From a virus, in IMG/VR virus record IMGVR_UViG_3300050033_000136, positions 1 to 41,192 of that record: 41,192 nt of DNA. One strand, given 5' to 3'. Shown here one piece after another: positions 1 to 6,295 of this stretch. The notes beneath the pieces are model-generated. The model worked only from the letters and a program-made list of their open reading frames with translations. It was not told the DNA's origin and did not search any database. A program made the position numbers and the translations under genes. Within the stretch, counting starts at the first letter, position 1, and every line of letters starts with the position of its first letter.

Positions 1-265
1 GGCTGCGCTCACCAACCTGCAGACGCTGCACCTCGGCGGCAACCAGATCGTGGACCCGTCCGGCCTGGCTGCGCTCACCAACCTGCAGACGCTGGACCTC
101 TACGGCAACCAGATCGTGGACTCGTCCGGCCTGGCTGCGCTCACCAACCTGCAGACGCTGGACCTCGGCGGCAACCAGATCGTGGACCCGTCCGGCCTGG
201 CTGCGCTCACCAACCTGCAGACGCTGGACCTCGGCGGCAACCAGATCGTGGACCCGTCCGGCCTG
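1..265 (+). repeat. 66-bp tandem repeat array encoding LRRs (left part)
   Basis: Four copies of a 66-bp unit, at about 2-67, 68-133, 134-199 and 200-265. They are identical except at three codons per unit: GAC/CAC (first variable codon), GGC/TAC (second) and CCG/TCG (third). The array continues at 41065-41192. No base differs at a silent position between units. Confidence 0.9.
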
Positions 266-316
266 GCTGCGCTGAAGCTCACGCGCATCTACGGCCTGCC
301 GCGAATCGGGAGGTGA
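1..316 (+). CDS. Leucine-rich-repeat protein, 3' part (partial)
   Basis: Carboxy-terminal part of an LRR protein whose start lies at 40900 at the other end of the window. The open frame enters at base 2 and stops at 314-316. It holds four complete 22-residue repeats of the form LTNLQTLxLxGNQIVDxSG plus LAA, then a short cap ending in PRIGR. This is the 22-residue type (LxxLxxLxLxxNxI) found in internalin-like bacterial proteins, which fold into a curved solenoid and bind ligands on the concave face. No signal peptide or membrane segment is visible in either part, so it probably acts inside the cell. Repeats are almost identical in DNA; only codons 29-31, 35-37 and 56-58 and their 66-bp-spaced equivalents differ. 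The ligand is unknown. Whether the two ends are truly adjacent is uncertain. Confidence 0.85.
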   Translation, partial: AALTNLQTLHLGGNQIVDPSGLAALTNLQTLDLYGNQIVDSSGLAALTNLQTLDLGGNQIVDPSGLAALTNLQTLDLGGNQIVDPSGLAALKLTRIYGLPRIGR

Positions 317-381
317 GCGCCCGTCACGCGTGACGCTCGTGACCCCGCCCCGTCGAAAACTTCCACGAAAGGAAGCACCGC

Positions 382-666
382 ATGAGCAAGTCGCTGAGAG
401 CCAAGATGCGCGTCTCCAGTATCGACAAGCACTACCGCCAGAAGAACTGTCCGGACCGGCCGAAGCCGGACGGGGGCGTCGTCGAGAGCATGGAGTTGAA
501 GCTCATGGTCGTCGGCAGCCAGCCCGGCACCGACGACCCGAACAAGGAGTGGAGCGCCAGCACGCCGAGCGGCGAGCTCCGACTGCTGGTCTCCTGCCCT
601 GGCGCGTTCCCCTTCATCGAGTCGATGCCAGGCAAGGAGTTCTACATCGACATCACCGAGGTCTGA
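382..666 (+). CDS. Small conserved phage protein, function unknown
   Basis: 94 residues, ATG start behind a GAAAGGAAG ribosome-binding site. There is no membrane segment or signal peptide. The middle and end (pattern NKEWSASTPSGEL, later PGKEFYIDITEV) resemble, from memory, a family of short phage proteins of unknown role that share a W-S-x-x-T-P-x-G core and an aromatic GKEYYLDF-like end. That family link was not tested. It is the first gene after the LRR gene and is followed by a small membrane protein, all in the same direction with short gaps. Possibly early-expressed; no function is proposed. Confidence 0.7.
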   Translation: MSKSLRAKMRVSSIDKHYRQKNCPDRPKPDGGVVESMELKLMVVGSQPGTDDPNKEWSASTPSGELRLLVSCPGAFPFIESMPGKEFYIDITEV

Positions 667-703
667 CGCACGCCCCCACCTGCCCCGTCGAAAGGACGGC
701 ACC

Positions 704-1030
704 ATGAACCCGACCCTGACCATGATCCTGTCCGTGCCCGTCACCCTCGCGATCGTGAACCTCATGAAGCGCCCGCCCGTGAACCTCGAGGGCGGATGGT
801 CCGCGCTCGTGGCCGTGCTCGTGGCGACCGCCCTGGCCGCGGCGACGTTCCTGCTCGCCGACTCCGGTCTGTACCTGCACATCATGCAGGGCCTCATCGT
901 CGGCCTGTCCGCCGCCGGCGTCTACGACACCGCGACCGCCTCGGCCCAGTACGACAACGGCAAGCTGGCCGCGTTCGACGCCGCCGCCGTCGCCGCGATC
1001 GCGGTGTCGACCCCGCCGGCGGCCAAGTAG
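704..1030 (+). CDS. Small membrane protein, holin-like topology
   Basis: 108 residues. Ribosome-binding site GAAAGGACGG lies just before the ATG. A first hydrophobic stretch covers residues 4-20, a second about 33-52 (rich in Ala, Val, Leu) and a third, weaker one about 58-73, leaving an Ala-rich tail ending PPAAK. The size and multiple membrane segments fit a holin or other small phage inner-membrane protein. However, it lies in the early region far from the lysis cassette at 30.2-32.6 kb, which has its own better holin candidate. A role in exclusion or membrane anchoring is equally possible. Confidence 0.6.
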   Translation: MNPTLTMILSVPVTLAIVNLMKRPPVNLEGGWSALVAVLVATALAAATFLLADSGLYLHIMQGLIVGLSAAGVYDTATASAQYDNGKLAAFDAAAVAAIAVSTPPAAK

Positions 1031-1079
1031 CCACCCGAACGCGCACCATGCCCGACCCCGTCCCGGAAGGAGCTACATC

Positions 1080-1658
1080 GTGAGGCTCGAAAACCTGCGC
1101 CTCGACCAGATCGAGGCCAACCCACACCAGCCCCGCAAGGAGCTGCGCAAGATCGCCGAACTCGCCGCGTCCATCGCCGAGATCGGCGTCACCCAGCCGG
1201 TCATCGTCACCGAGATCATCGACGATGTCTCCTACCGCCTGGTCGACGGACACCGGCGCTACGCCGCGGCCAAGCAGGCCGGCGTGACGCACGTCCCGGC
1301 GATCGTCACCGACACGGACTCCGAGGCGCTCGAGGTCATGCGGCTGTACGCGTCCAACACCCAGCGCGACGACTTCGACGCTGTCGAGTCCTCTCACGTC
1401 GTGCAGTCGATGCTCGAACTCGGGGTGGCCGCGCAGGTGATCGAGAAGGCGTCCGGACTGACGGAGGCCGAGGTCGGCTGGGCGAAGACCGTGGCGGCGT
1501 CGAAGAAGGCGGCGAAGGTCGTGCCGCTCCAGGCGTCCCTCGAGGAAGCCGCCGGCATACTCGAGTTCGAGGACAAGCCCGACCTGGTCAAGAATCTGAC
1601 GGACCAGGTTGGGGCCGGGAGCTTCGCACACACGCTCGAGCCGGGGAGCGCCGAGTGA
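1080..1658 (+). CDS. ParB/sulfiredoxin-fold nuclease-domain protein
   Basis: 192 residues, GTG start behind GAAGGAGC. The first ~90 residues carry the ParB N-terminal signature: IEANPHQPRKEL, then IAEIGVTQPVIV and LVDGHRRYAAAKQAG, with the conserved G-H-R-R motif (residues ~56-59). In this family the domain binds CTP or has nuclease activity. A partition function would need a helix-turn-helix and a ParA partner, and no ParA is present in the window. The C-terminal half is helical and unassigned. Phage-borne ParB-domain proteins of this size are often transcription regulators or nucleases. The gene overlaps the next by 4 bases, so the two are probably translated together. Confidence 0.85.
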   Translation: MRLENLRLDQIEANPHQPRKELRKIAELAASIAEIGVTQPVIVTEIIDDVSYRLVDGHRRYAAAKQAGVTHVPAIVTDTDSEALEVMRLYASNTQRDDFDAVESSHVVQSMLELGVAAQVIEKASGLTEAEVGWAKTVAASKKAAKVVPLQASLEEAAGILEFEDKPDLVKNLTDQVGAGSFAHTLEPGSAE

Positions 1659-1894
1659 TGACCCGCAACAAGCTCACCGACCTCAACGACCACCTGTTCG
1701 TGGCGCTGGAGCGTCTCAACGACGAGGACCTGACGGGCGAGGCGCTGGAGTCCGAGATCCAGCGATCGCGCGCGGTGGCGTCGGTCGCCAACCAGATCAT
1801 CAGCAACGGGAACCTCGTGCTCGGCGCGGCTCGCTTCAACGACGACAAGATGGACGCGGTCCGCAGGCTCCCGAAAATGCTTGGAGGCGAGTAG
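1655..1894 (+). CDS. Small conserved phage protein downstream of ParB-like gene
   Basis: Up to 79 residues. Either GTG at 1655 or ATG at 1658 could start it; both overlap the ParB stop codon. The sequence is mainly helical and acidic, with the core LNDEDLTGEALESEIQRS followed by ANQIISNGNLVLGA. From memory this core resembles a small protein found beside ParB-like and HNH genes in several phages and prophages; its function is not known. There is no Cys, signal peptide or membrane segment. It ends 2 bases before the HNH gene. Confidence 0.7.
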   Translation: MMTRNKLTDLNDHLFVALERLNDEDLTGEALESEIQRSRAVASVANQIISNGNLVLGAARFNDDKMDAVRRLPKMLGGE

Positions 1895-1896
1895 GC

Positions 1897-2553
1897 GTGG
1901 GACGGCCGCCTGGAGTGCCCAGCACCAGCTGGCACCGCTACACCGCCGACCAGGGGGCTTATCTGCGAGAGATCATCCCGGGGCACCCCCACCGCGAGAT
2001 CGCGCGGATGGTCAACGAGCGGTTCGACCTCGGACTCACCGTCAGGCAGATCGCGAGCTTCTGCAAGAACAATGGAATCAGCACGGGACTCACCGGGCGA
2101 TTCCCGAAAGGTCACGAGCCTGCCAACAAGGGCACCCGTGGCATGCACCACGGCAGCAACACCAGCTTCCGCGGGGGCAACGTGCCCGCTAACCGGGTCC
2201 CGATCGGGACTGAGAGGCTGCGCGAGGACGGATACCTGTACGTCAAGGTCGCCGACGGCCGCAAGAACGCCAACTGGCGTCAGAAGCACATCGTCATCTG
2301 GGAAGAGGCGAACGGGCCGCTCCCGCCTGACCACGTCCTGATCTTCGCGAACCGCGACTCGCAGGACGTCAGGCTCGAGAACCTCGTGCTCGCCGAGCGA
2401 GCGGACCTCGCTCCACTCAACAAGCTCGGCCTCATCGGCTGGGACTCGGACTCGACCCGGGCCGGAGTCCTCACGGCCAAGTTGATCCGCAAGGCGTCCA
2501 CACGAGCGGCCCACGTCGGCGCATCAACCAAAGCAGAAGGGACAGCGTCATGA
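1897..2553 (+). CDS. HNH endonuclease (HNH_3-like)
   Basis: 218 residues. GTG at 1897 is chosen because GGAGG at 1883-1887 sits at proper distance and homology-like sequence (GRPPGVPSTSWHRY) begins there; the frame is open further upstream but inside the preceding gene. Residues ~10-60 look like a helix-turn-helix DNA-reading region (HREIARMVNERFDLG then VRQIASFCKNNGIS). A basic Gly-rich linker and the nuclease signature follow: KHIVIWEEANGPLPPDH, then LIFANRDSQDVRLENL. This matches the phage HNH_3 pattern H-x3-W-E-x2-N-G-P-x-P ... N-L, which coordinates a metal and nicks or cuts DNA. Free-standing HNH genes in phages may be homing enzymes or assist packaging or replication. Confidence 0.85.
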   Translation: MGRPPGVPSTSWHRYTADQGAYLREIIPGHPHREIARMVNERFDLGLTVRQIASFCKNNGISTGLTGRFPKGHEPANKGTRGMHHGSNTSFRGGNVPANRVPIGTERLREDGYLYVKVADGRKNANWRQKHIVIWEEANGPLPPDHVLIFANRDSQDVRLENLVLAERADLAPLNKLGLIGWDSDSTRAGVLTAKLIRKASTRAAHVGASTKAEGTAS

Positions 2554-2735
2554 GCGACACGACCGCTCACGATCTGACACTCGAGGAGCTCGGCAAGGCG
2601 CACCTGGAGCTGATCGAGGTCTACTCGCGCCTGCTCATGGCCCAGCTGGACGTCGACCGCCCGCCTGTGGAGCGCACGGACGCGTACGCGACCGCCACGC
2701 GGATCCGCGAGCTCGCGAAGGCGTGTCGGCGATGA
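2550..2735 (+). CDS. Small helical protein, unknown
   Basis: 61 residues, ATG overlapping the stop of the HNH gene (ATGA). Predominantly helical (LEELGKAHLELIEVYSRLL), with no Cys and no membrane segment. It overlaps the next gene by 4 bases in the same manner. No family recognised. Confidence 0.65.
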   Translation: MSDTTAHDLTLEELGKAHLELIEVYSRLLMAQLDVDRPPVERTDAYATATRIRELAKACRR

Positions 2736-3079
2736 GCGACTACGATGCGCTGCAACGGCTACAAGAGCACGGCGTCTACGCTCCGAGCGCGTGTGCCGAG
2801 CCGGGTGACTTCCAGCGCGACCTAGCGACGCTCGTACCGGTGGCGAAGGTGGAGGCGCTGGACACGGCTGCGCGTGCGTTCGCGGCATCGTGCATCGGCC
2901 CCATCCTTGACGAGATAGCGGATTGGGCCACGGTTGACCCGCCGTGGGACGGCACAGAGGACGGCCCGTGCGAGTGTGCGTGCGTCTCCTGCCCCGCGTT
3001 CACGTTCGTCAAGATGTACGAGGGCGAGAAGATGAACGCCGCCCTCGCCGCGCTTTCCGAGGAGGGCGAGGGGACATGA
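2732..3079 (+). CDS. Small protein with Cys cluster, unknown
   Basis: 115 residues from ATG 2732, which overlaps the previous stop as ATGA; a GTG at 2723 would add three residues but gives no such overlap. The C-terminal third holds a tight cysteine cluster, CECACVSC, plus Cys residues at about 18 and 54, which could bind a metal. The N-terminal part is helical. No family recognised. It overlaps the next gene as ATGA. Confidence 0.65.
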   Translation: MSDYDALQRLQEHGVYAPSACAEPGDFQRDLATLVPVAKVEALDTAARAFAASCIGPILDEIADWATVDPPWDGTEDGPCECACVSCPAFTFVKMYEGEKMNAALAALSEEGEGT

Positions 3080-3510
3080 GCCGACGACGGACGCCAAGCG
3101 CCTCAGAAGGCAAGCGGTTCGGCACCACGGGCATCACGCCTGAGAAGTCGCAGTTCGACATCCAAGGCGTGCTCACGAAGTACAAGGCGGAGGCCTCCCA
3201 GTGGACGGTTATGCCGTCCGGATACACGCTGCGCTTCCGCATCAGTGGCCGCAACTACCTGTTCGTGATCCCGCGGCTGGAGAGCGACCCACAAGAGACG
3301 CGCCGGCTGTTCCGCGTCGTGTTCTGGTACCTCGACACGATGTTGGCCGCGATGGACTCCGGGCTGTTCACGCCGGAGAAGGTGTTCCTCGCATTCCTCG
3401 AGGTCGCACCGGAGGTCACGCTGTCGTCTGCTCTAGACGAGCACCTGCCAGAAGTTCGCCGGGCACTCGGCGGCGGGCAGCTGGCGCTCGAGGCAGGTGA
3501 CCCGCGATGA
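3076..3510 (+). CDS. Conserved-looking phage protein, unknown
   Basis: 144 residues; ATG at 3076 overlaps the preceding stop. The basic N-terminus (MSRRRTPSASEGKRFG) is followed by a compact alpha/beta region (SQFDIQGVLTKYK; YTLRFRISGRNYLFVIP) and a helix-rich C-terminal part containing RRLFRVVFWYLDTML. It has no catalytic motif, Cys pair or membrane segment. The strongly patterned hydrophobic core suggests a folded domain, and its place between an HNH gene and the replication gene suggests an accessory role in DNA metabolism. That role is inference only. Confidence 0.65.
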   Translation: MSRRRTPSASEGKRFGTTGITPEKSQFDIQGVLTKYKAEASQWTVMPSGYTLRFRISGRNYLFVIPRLESDPQETRRLFRVVFWYLDTMLAAMDSGLFTPEKVFLAFLEVAPEVTLSSALDEHLPEVRRALGGGQLALEAGDPR

Positions 3511-3743
3511 AGCGTAACGACGCCAAGCCGGGCGTGGTCATCTACGAGTCGAAGGCGGGCAAGGCCATGCGCGCGGTCTGCGAGCCGCACCGCGAGGAGT
3601 GTGTGCACGCGTGGTGGAGCAACGGCGGTGGGCGGCACATGGCGTTCCTCAGCTGCCGACTGTTCGCGTATGACCCGCTCGCGACACGTGACGACCAGCA
3701 CCCTGAGAGATGCCCGTACACAGGTGGGGGAGAGGCGACATAG
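3507..3743 (+). CDS. Small Cys/His-containing protein, unknown
   Basis: 78 residues, ATG overlapping the stop upstream. It contains four Cys and several His (CEPHREECVHAWW, later CRLF and ERCPYTG), which could form a metal site. It directly precedes the DUF1376 replication gene, whose GTG start shares the last base of this gene's TAG stop. No family recognised. Confidence 0.65.
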   Translation: MKRNDAKPGVVIYESKAGKAMRAVCEPHREECVHAWWSNGGGRHMAFLSCRLFAYDPLATRDDQHPERCPYTGGGEAT

Positions 3744-4489
3744 TGCCACGCGCCAACGTTCTACACTTCGAGCCCGGTGCCTATCTGCCCAAGACCCGGC
3801 GCCTGAGCCTGGACGCACGAGGGGCTTACTCCGACCTCCTGTTCACCATGTGGGAGTTCTCGGACGAGCAGTGCATCTTCCCGCTCGACTGCATCGCCCT
3901 TAGTGGGATATGGGGCGTCAACGCTGAGCGCGCGGTGGATCTGATCGATGAGATCCAGCGTCCAGGGATGCCACTTCTGCGCGTCGTGAAACGTCACGGA
4001 ATCGACCACCTTCTTTCATCGCGACTGCAGAGTCAGAAGAAGAAGGCTGAGGCTTTTCGTGCCGCGCAATCGGAGAAGGGCAAGCGTTCAGGGGCCGCAC
4101 GCAGGGAAAAGGCGGTGAACCCCGGTTCAACCCCGGTTAAACCCCGGTTCACACCTGACACGAACCCAGCTGAACCCTCGTATCTCGTAGACCCGTATCT
4201 CGTAGACCCGTGTAAACCCCCGAAGACCTTATGCGCGGCGAGTTATCCACAGGCTGACCCGAACCCGGCCCTGTGCCAGTACGCCGAGAAGGTCGGTGGT
4301 CGAGACCTCACTGCTGACGAAGAGCGTACCATCCGTCGCTGGGTGCTCACCTACGACGAAGGGCCAGTACGCGAGGAGATCGGCGCATGCTTTGAGGCTC
4401 GCAACACGGGCGACATCGACGTGAAGAAGCCGCTTGCGTACATCGAAACGCAGCTCAAGAAGCGTGCGACCACAGGAGGAGCGTCGTGA
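3743..4489 (+). CDS. DUF1376-type replication protein carrying a candidate origin
   Basis: 248 residues; GTG at 3743 is chosen because it abuts the previous stop and the DUF1376-like fold begins immediately. Residues ~8-60 match the DUF1376 pattern (LPKTRRLSLDARGAYSDLL, then FPLDCIALSGIWG), a winged-helix-like domain of phage replication initiators and helicase-loader partners. A basic coiled stretch (LQSQKKKAEAFRAAQSEKG) leads to a low-complexity linker encoded by the repeats at 4117-4212. A helical C-terminal domain follows, probably for partner binding. The arrangement (N-terminal DNA binding, linker coding for iterons, C-terminal partner domain) mirrors lambda O. Recruiting a host helicase is inferred; no phage helicase or polymerase is seen in the window. 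Confidence 0.75.
   Translation: MPRANVLHFEPGAYLPKTRRLSLDARGAYSDLLFTMWEFSDEQCIFPLDCIALSGIWGVNAERAVDLIDEIQRPGMPLLRVVKRHGIDHLLSSRLQSQKKKAEAFRAAQSEKGKRSGAARREKAVNPGSTPVKPRFTPDTNPAEPSYLVDPYLVDPCKPPKTLCAASYPQADPNPALCQYAEKVGGRDLTADEERTIRRWVLTYDEGPVREEIGACFEARNTGDIDVKKPLAYIETQLKKRATTGGAS
4117..4251 (+). other. Candidate replication origin with iterons and DnaA box
   Basis: Three copies of AACCCCGGTT start at 4118, 4129 and 4140, an 11-bp spacing (one helical turn) that is not a multiple of three, so it is not a by-product of protein repeats. GAACCC occurs at 4162 and 4172. A 15-bp unit CGTATCTCGTAGACC is repeated in tandem at 4179-4193 and 4194-4208. A perfect DnaA box TTATCCACA lies at 4243-4251. 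The stretch is visibly richer in A/T than its surroundings and lies inside the replication gene, as in lambda O. Confidence 0.65.
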
Positions 4490-4881
4490 CCGGAGACTCG
4501 CGTCTAGACAAGCCACTCGCTAGGCTGTCCGAACTCTGTGACTTGGCCGCCTGCTACAACGACCCAATGACACGAGGCGGCGGAGTCGGTCGCGCATCCG
4601 GCAAGCCGTCGAGCCGTGAGCCTGGACGGCAGCAGTGTCCGGGCACCATCCGTGCCATCGAACACGAACTAAAGAAGGCCATCACCGAGATCGAGCGCAA
4701 GATCAACAACTCGACCCCACGGGACGCGGGCACGTCCGGGACCGGCATCACGAGCATGGGCGGCGTCAGCATCGTCATCGAATCCGCGCATGGGAAGCAC
4801 GTCGGCCGCCGGAGTGATGGCACGTTCACGGCGCCGGAACGGACACTGAAGATCGAGGAGGAGGCATCCGATGACGCCTGA
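4486..4881 (+). CDS. Hypothetical protein
   Basis: 131 residues, GTG start overlapping the stop of the replication gene (GTGA). It has a helical N-terminus, a Gly/Arg-rich loop (TRGGGVGRASGKPSSR), a charged helix (IEHELKKAITEIERK) and a Gly/Ser-rich C-terminal part. No motif or family recognised. It overlaps the next gene by 11 bases, so it belongs to the same transcript. Confidence 0.6.
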   Translation: MTGDSRLDKPLARLSELCDLAACYNDPMTRGGGVGRASGKPSSREPGRQQCPGTIRAIEHELKKAITEIERKINNSTPRDAGTSGTGITSMGGVSIVIESAHGKHVGRRSDGTFTAPERTLKIEEEASDDA

Positions 4882-5260
4882 CTACACGAGGGAGCAGTTG
4901 GAGGAGGACGCGAAGGCGCTCAGGGATGCCGCCGACATGATGCGGGAGCGGGAGTTTCCGCCAACCCTGCAAGTGTGGCTGGCACCGAAGATAGACCGAA
5001 TCCTCGCCGAGAAGGAGGCCGCTGTGAAGGGCGAAATCCAAGCCATCGCGCTCGTCAACGAGGCGCAGCGCACATCGAAGGACGCACTCGCACTCACGGA
5101 AGCAGCCGAAGCCGCACTCAAGGAGGTCGTGGACGCGCTCACCGTCGAGGTGGAGTTCCCCATTCACCACGCATGGGCGAGCAAGAGTCGCTGTATCGCC
5201 GCCCTTGCCGCCGCCCGTGCGAAGGATGCCCCCTTGACAGGCGCGACCTGCGACGATTGA
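4871..5260 (+). CDS. Coiled-coil protein, unknown
   Basis: 129 residues; ATG behind a very strong GAGGAGGAGG ribosome-binding site. Most of the protein is heptad-like and highly charged with Ala/Leu/Glu (for example RTSKDALALTEAAEAALKEV), suggesting a coiled coil or helical bundle. The end contains CIAALAAARAK. It is the last gene of the early transcription unit; its stop codon overlaps the -35 element of the next promoter. No family recognised. Confidence 0.65.
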   Translation: MTPDYTREQLEEDAKALRDAADMMREREFPPTLQVWLAPKIDRILAEKEAAVKGEIQAIALVNEAQRTSKDALALTEAAEAALKEVVDALTVEVEFPIHHAWASKSRCIAALAAARAKDAPLTGATCDD

Positions 5261-5286
5261 CATATCCGGTAAATCGCGTTTACACT
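5257..5286 (+). promoter_or_regulatory. Sigma70-type promoter of the late operon
   Basis: Perfect -35 TTGACA at 5257-5262 and -10-like TACACT (4 of 6) at 5281-5286 with an 18-bp spacer (other registers give TTTACA or TTACAC with 16-17 bp). It sits at the start of the only long gene-free stretch of the forward strand and points at the terminase and head genes. Confidence 0.6.
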
Positions 5287-5465
5287 GCAGAGCGCGGGGC
5301 GGAATACGCCACAACGAAGCCATTCACATCGGGGTGGCTTCTCGCGTTCACCTGCCGCCCTCACCTCCTTGCACGGCGTCCTCGGTCCCCGCACGTCTCC
5401 CCATCGTGGCGAGCGGGGCTCCTGCCGAGGACGCCCAAGCGATTCCCCGTCCGAGAGGACGCCTC
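5287..5465 (+). promoter_or_regulatory. Structured 5' leader of the late operon
   Basis: About 180 bases between the promoter and the first late gene. A nested stem is visible: CCTCGG (5380-5385) pairs with CCGAGG (5425-5430), and CCCCGC (5387-5392) with GCGGGG (5413-5418) inside it. No T-run follows, so it is not a simple terminator; it could be an antitermination or attenuation element. The frame of the next gene is open back to a GTG at 5334, but the intervening Pro-rich sequence looks non-coding. Confidence 0.45.
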
Positions 5466-5675
5466 ATGCCGAAGTCGCCTACGGTCATCCACTATTGCGC
5501 CGAGTGCGTCGTCGTCGAGGTCAGCACGTCCGAGCGCGCGATGTGTCCGATCTGCGACGGCCCGATGCTCAAGGGCGCTCCTCCGCACGGCACCTACGCG
5601 TCGATGACCGTCAGCGCGGTGCACAGCGTCTTCGCCAGGATGATGAGCGACAACGGCGAGGTGCGAGGGTCATGA
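5466..5675 (+). CDS. Small zinc-ribbon protein upstream of terminase
   Basis: 69 residues. ATG 5466 is preceded by GAGAGGACG. Two Cys pairs, CAEC (residues ~10-13) and CPIC (~27-30), have the spacing of a small zinc ribbon. It is the first gene of the late transcript and overlaps the next gene by 4 bases. A DNA-binding helper for packaging is possible but unproven. Confidence 0.65.
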   Translation: MPKSPTVIHYCAECVVVEVSTSERAMCPICDGPMLKGAPPHGTYASMTVSAVHSVFARMMSDNGEVRGS

Positions 5676-6295
5676 GCACGCGCTGCACGGCCAAGACGGC
5701 CAAGGGCGAGCGGTGCAAGAACGCGCCGATGCACGGCACCAAGCTGTGCGGAACCCACACCAAGAGCACGAACCCGGGCCGCCCGTCCGAGTATCGTCCC
5801 GAGATGCTCGACAAGGTGCTTCTCTCCGCTGTCGACGGGGCGACATGGCAAGCGATCGGCGAGGCATGCGACATCGATCCGCGGACTGCCGAGCGTTGGT
5901 GTGACGCGGATGAGACCTGCTACAACGAGGAGTTCCGCCGAGCGGTCACGCGCGCGAAGGCCAAAGCCGACGAGGCCGTGCTGACGTCTCACTTCCACAC
6001 GGCCATCGGTTTCGACTACACGGAGGATGTGGCGGTGCCGGGTCTGGGGCTGCTCAAGGCGACCAAGCGCAAGCATGGCGAGACCGCCGCTCAGAAGTCC
6101 TGGCTCGCCAACCGCATCGGCTGGGTCGGCGAGAAGAGCACATCCGAGGTGACGATGAATGGCCGCGTCTCAGTCGCCCCCGAAGCCCCCGAGGAAGAGC
6201 TGCTCGCGGAAGCGGAAGCCATCCTCCGAGCTGCTGCTGCCCGAAGAGCGTCGGCGATTGGCGCGGATCACGGCGCAGCTGAAGACCTGGAATGA
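5672..6295 (+). CDS. Probable terminase small subunit
   Basis: 207 residues, ATG overlapping the preceding stop. Three parts are visible: an N-terminal Cys/His finger (CTAKTAKGERCKNAP then KLCGTH, residues ~5-33); a helix-turn-helix resembling terminase small subunits (EMLDKVLLSAVDGATWQAIG, then IDPRTAERWCDADE); and a helical/acidic tail. Position immediately upstream of the large terminase supports the assignment: such proteins recognise the packaging site and load the large subunit onto DNA. Its 3' end overlaps the large terminase by 137 bases if that gene starts at 6159. The zinc-finger-like N-terminus is an addition to the usual small-subunit layout. Confidence 0.75.
   Translation: MSTRCTAKTAKGERCKNAPMHGTKLCGTHTKSTNPGRPSEYRPEMLDKVLLSAVDGATWQAIGEACDIDPRTAERWCDADETCYNEEFRRAVTRAKAKADEAVLTSHFHTAIGFDYTEDVAVPGLGLLKATKRKHGETAAQKSWLANRIGWVGEKSTSEVTMNGRVSVAPEAPEEELLAEAEAILRAAAARRASAIGADHGAAEDLE

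Noticed and set aside
2-265. CRISPR-like array of regular repeats
   Set aside because: The 66-bp units are tandem without spacers, are fully coding and translate to leucine-rich repeats.
1080-1658. Plasmid-type partition system (phage-plasmid lifestyle)
   Set aside because: Only a ParB-like nuclease domain is present; no ParA ATPase or parS-like cluster was recognised, and an integrase gene exists.
4117-4150. tRNA-like T-arm (GGTTCAA flanked by C/G runs)
   Set aside because: No acceptor, D or anticodon stems can be formed around it; the motif is better explained as 11-bp-spaced iterons.
4871-5250. Second promoter using TTGACA at 5233-5238
   Set aside because: No acceptable -10 element lies 16-19 bp downstream; the TTGACA at 5257 has one.
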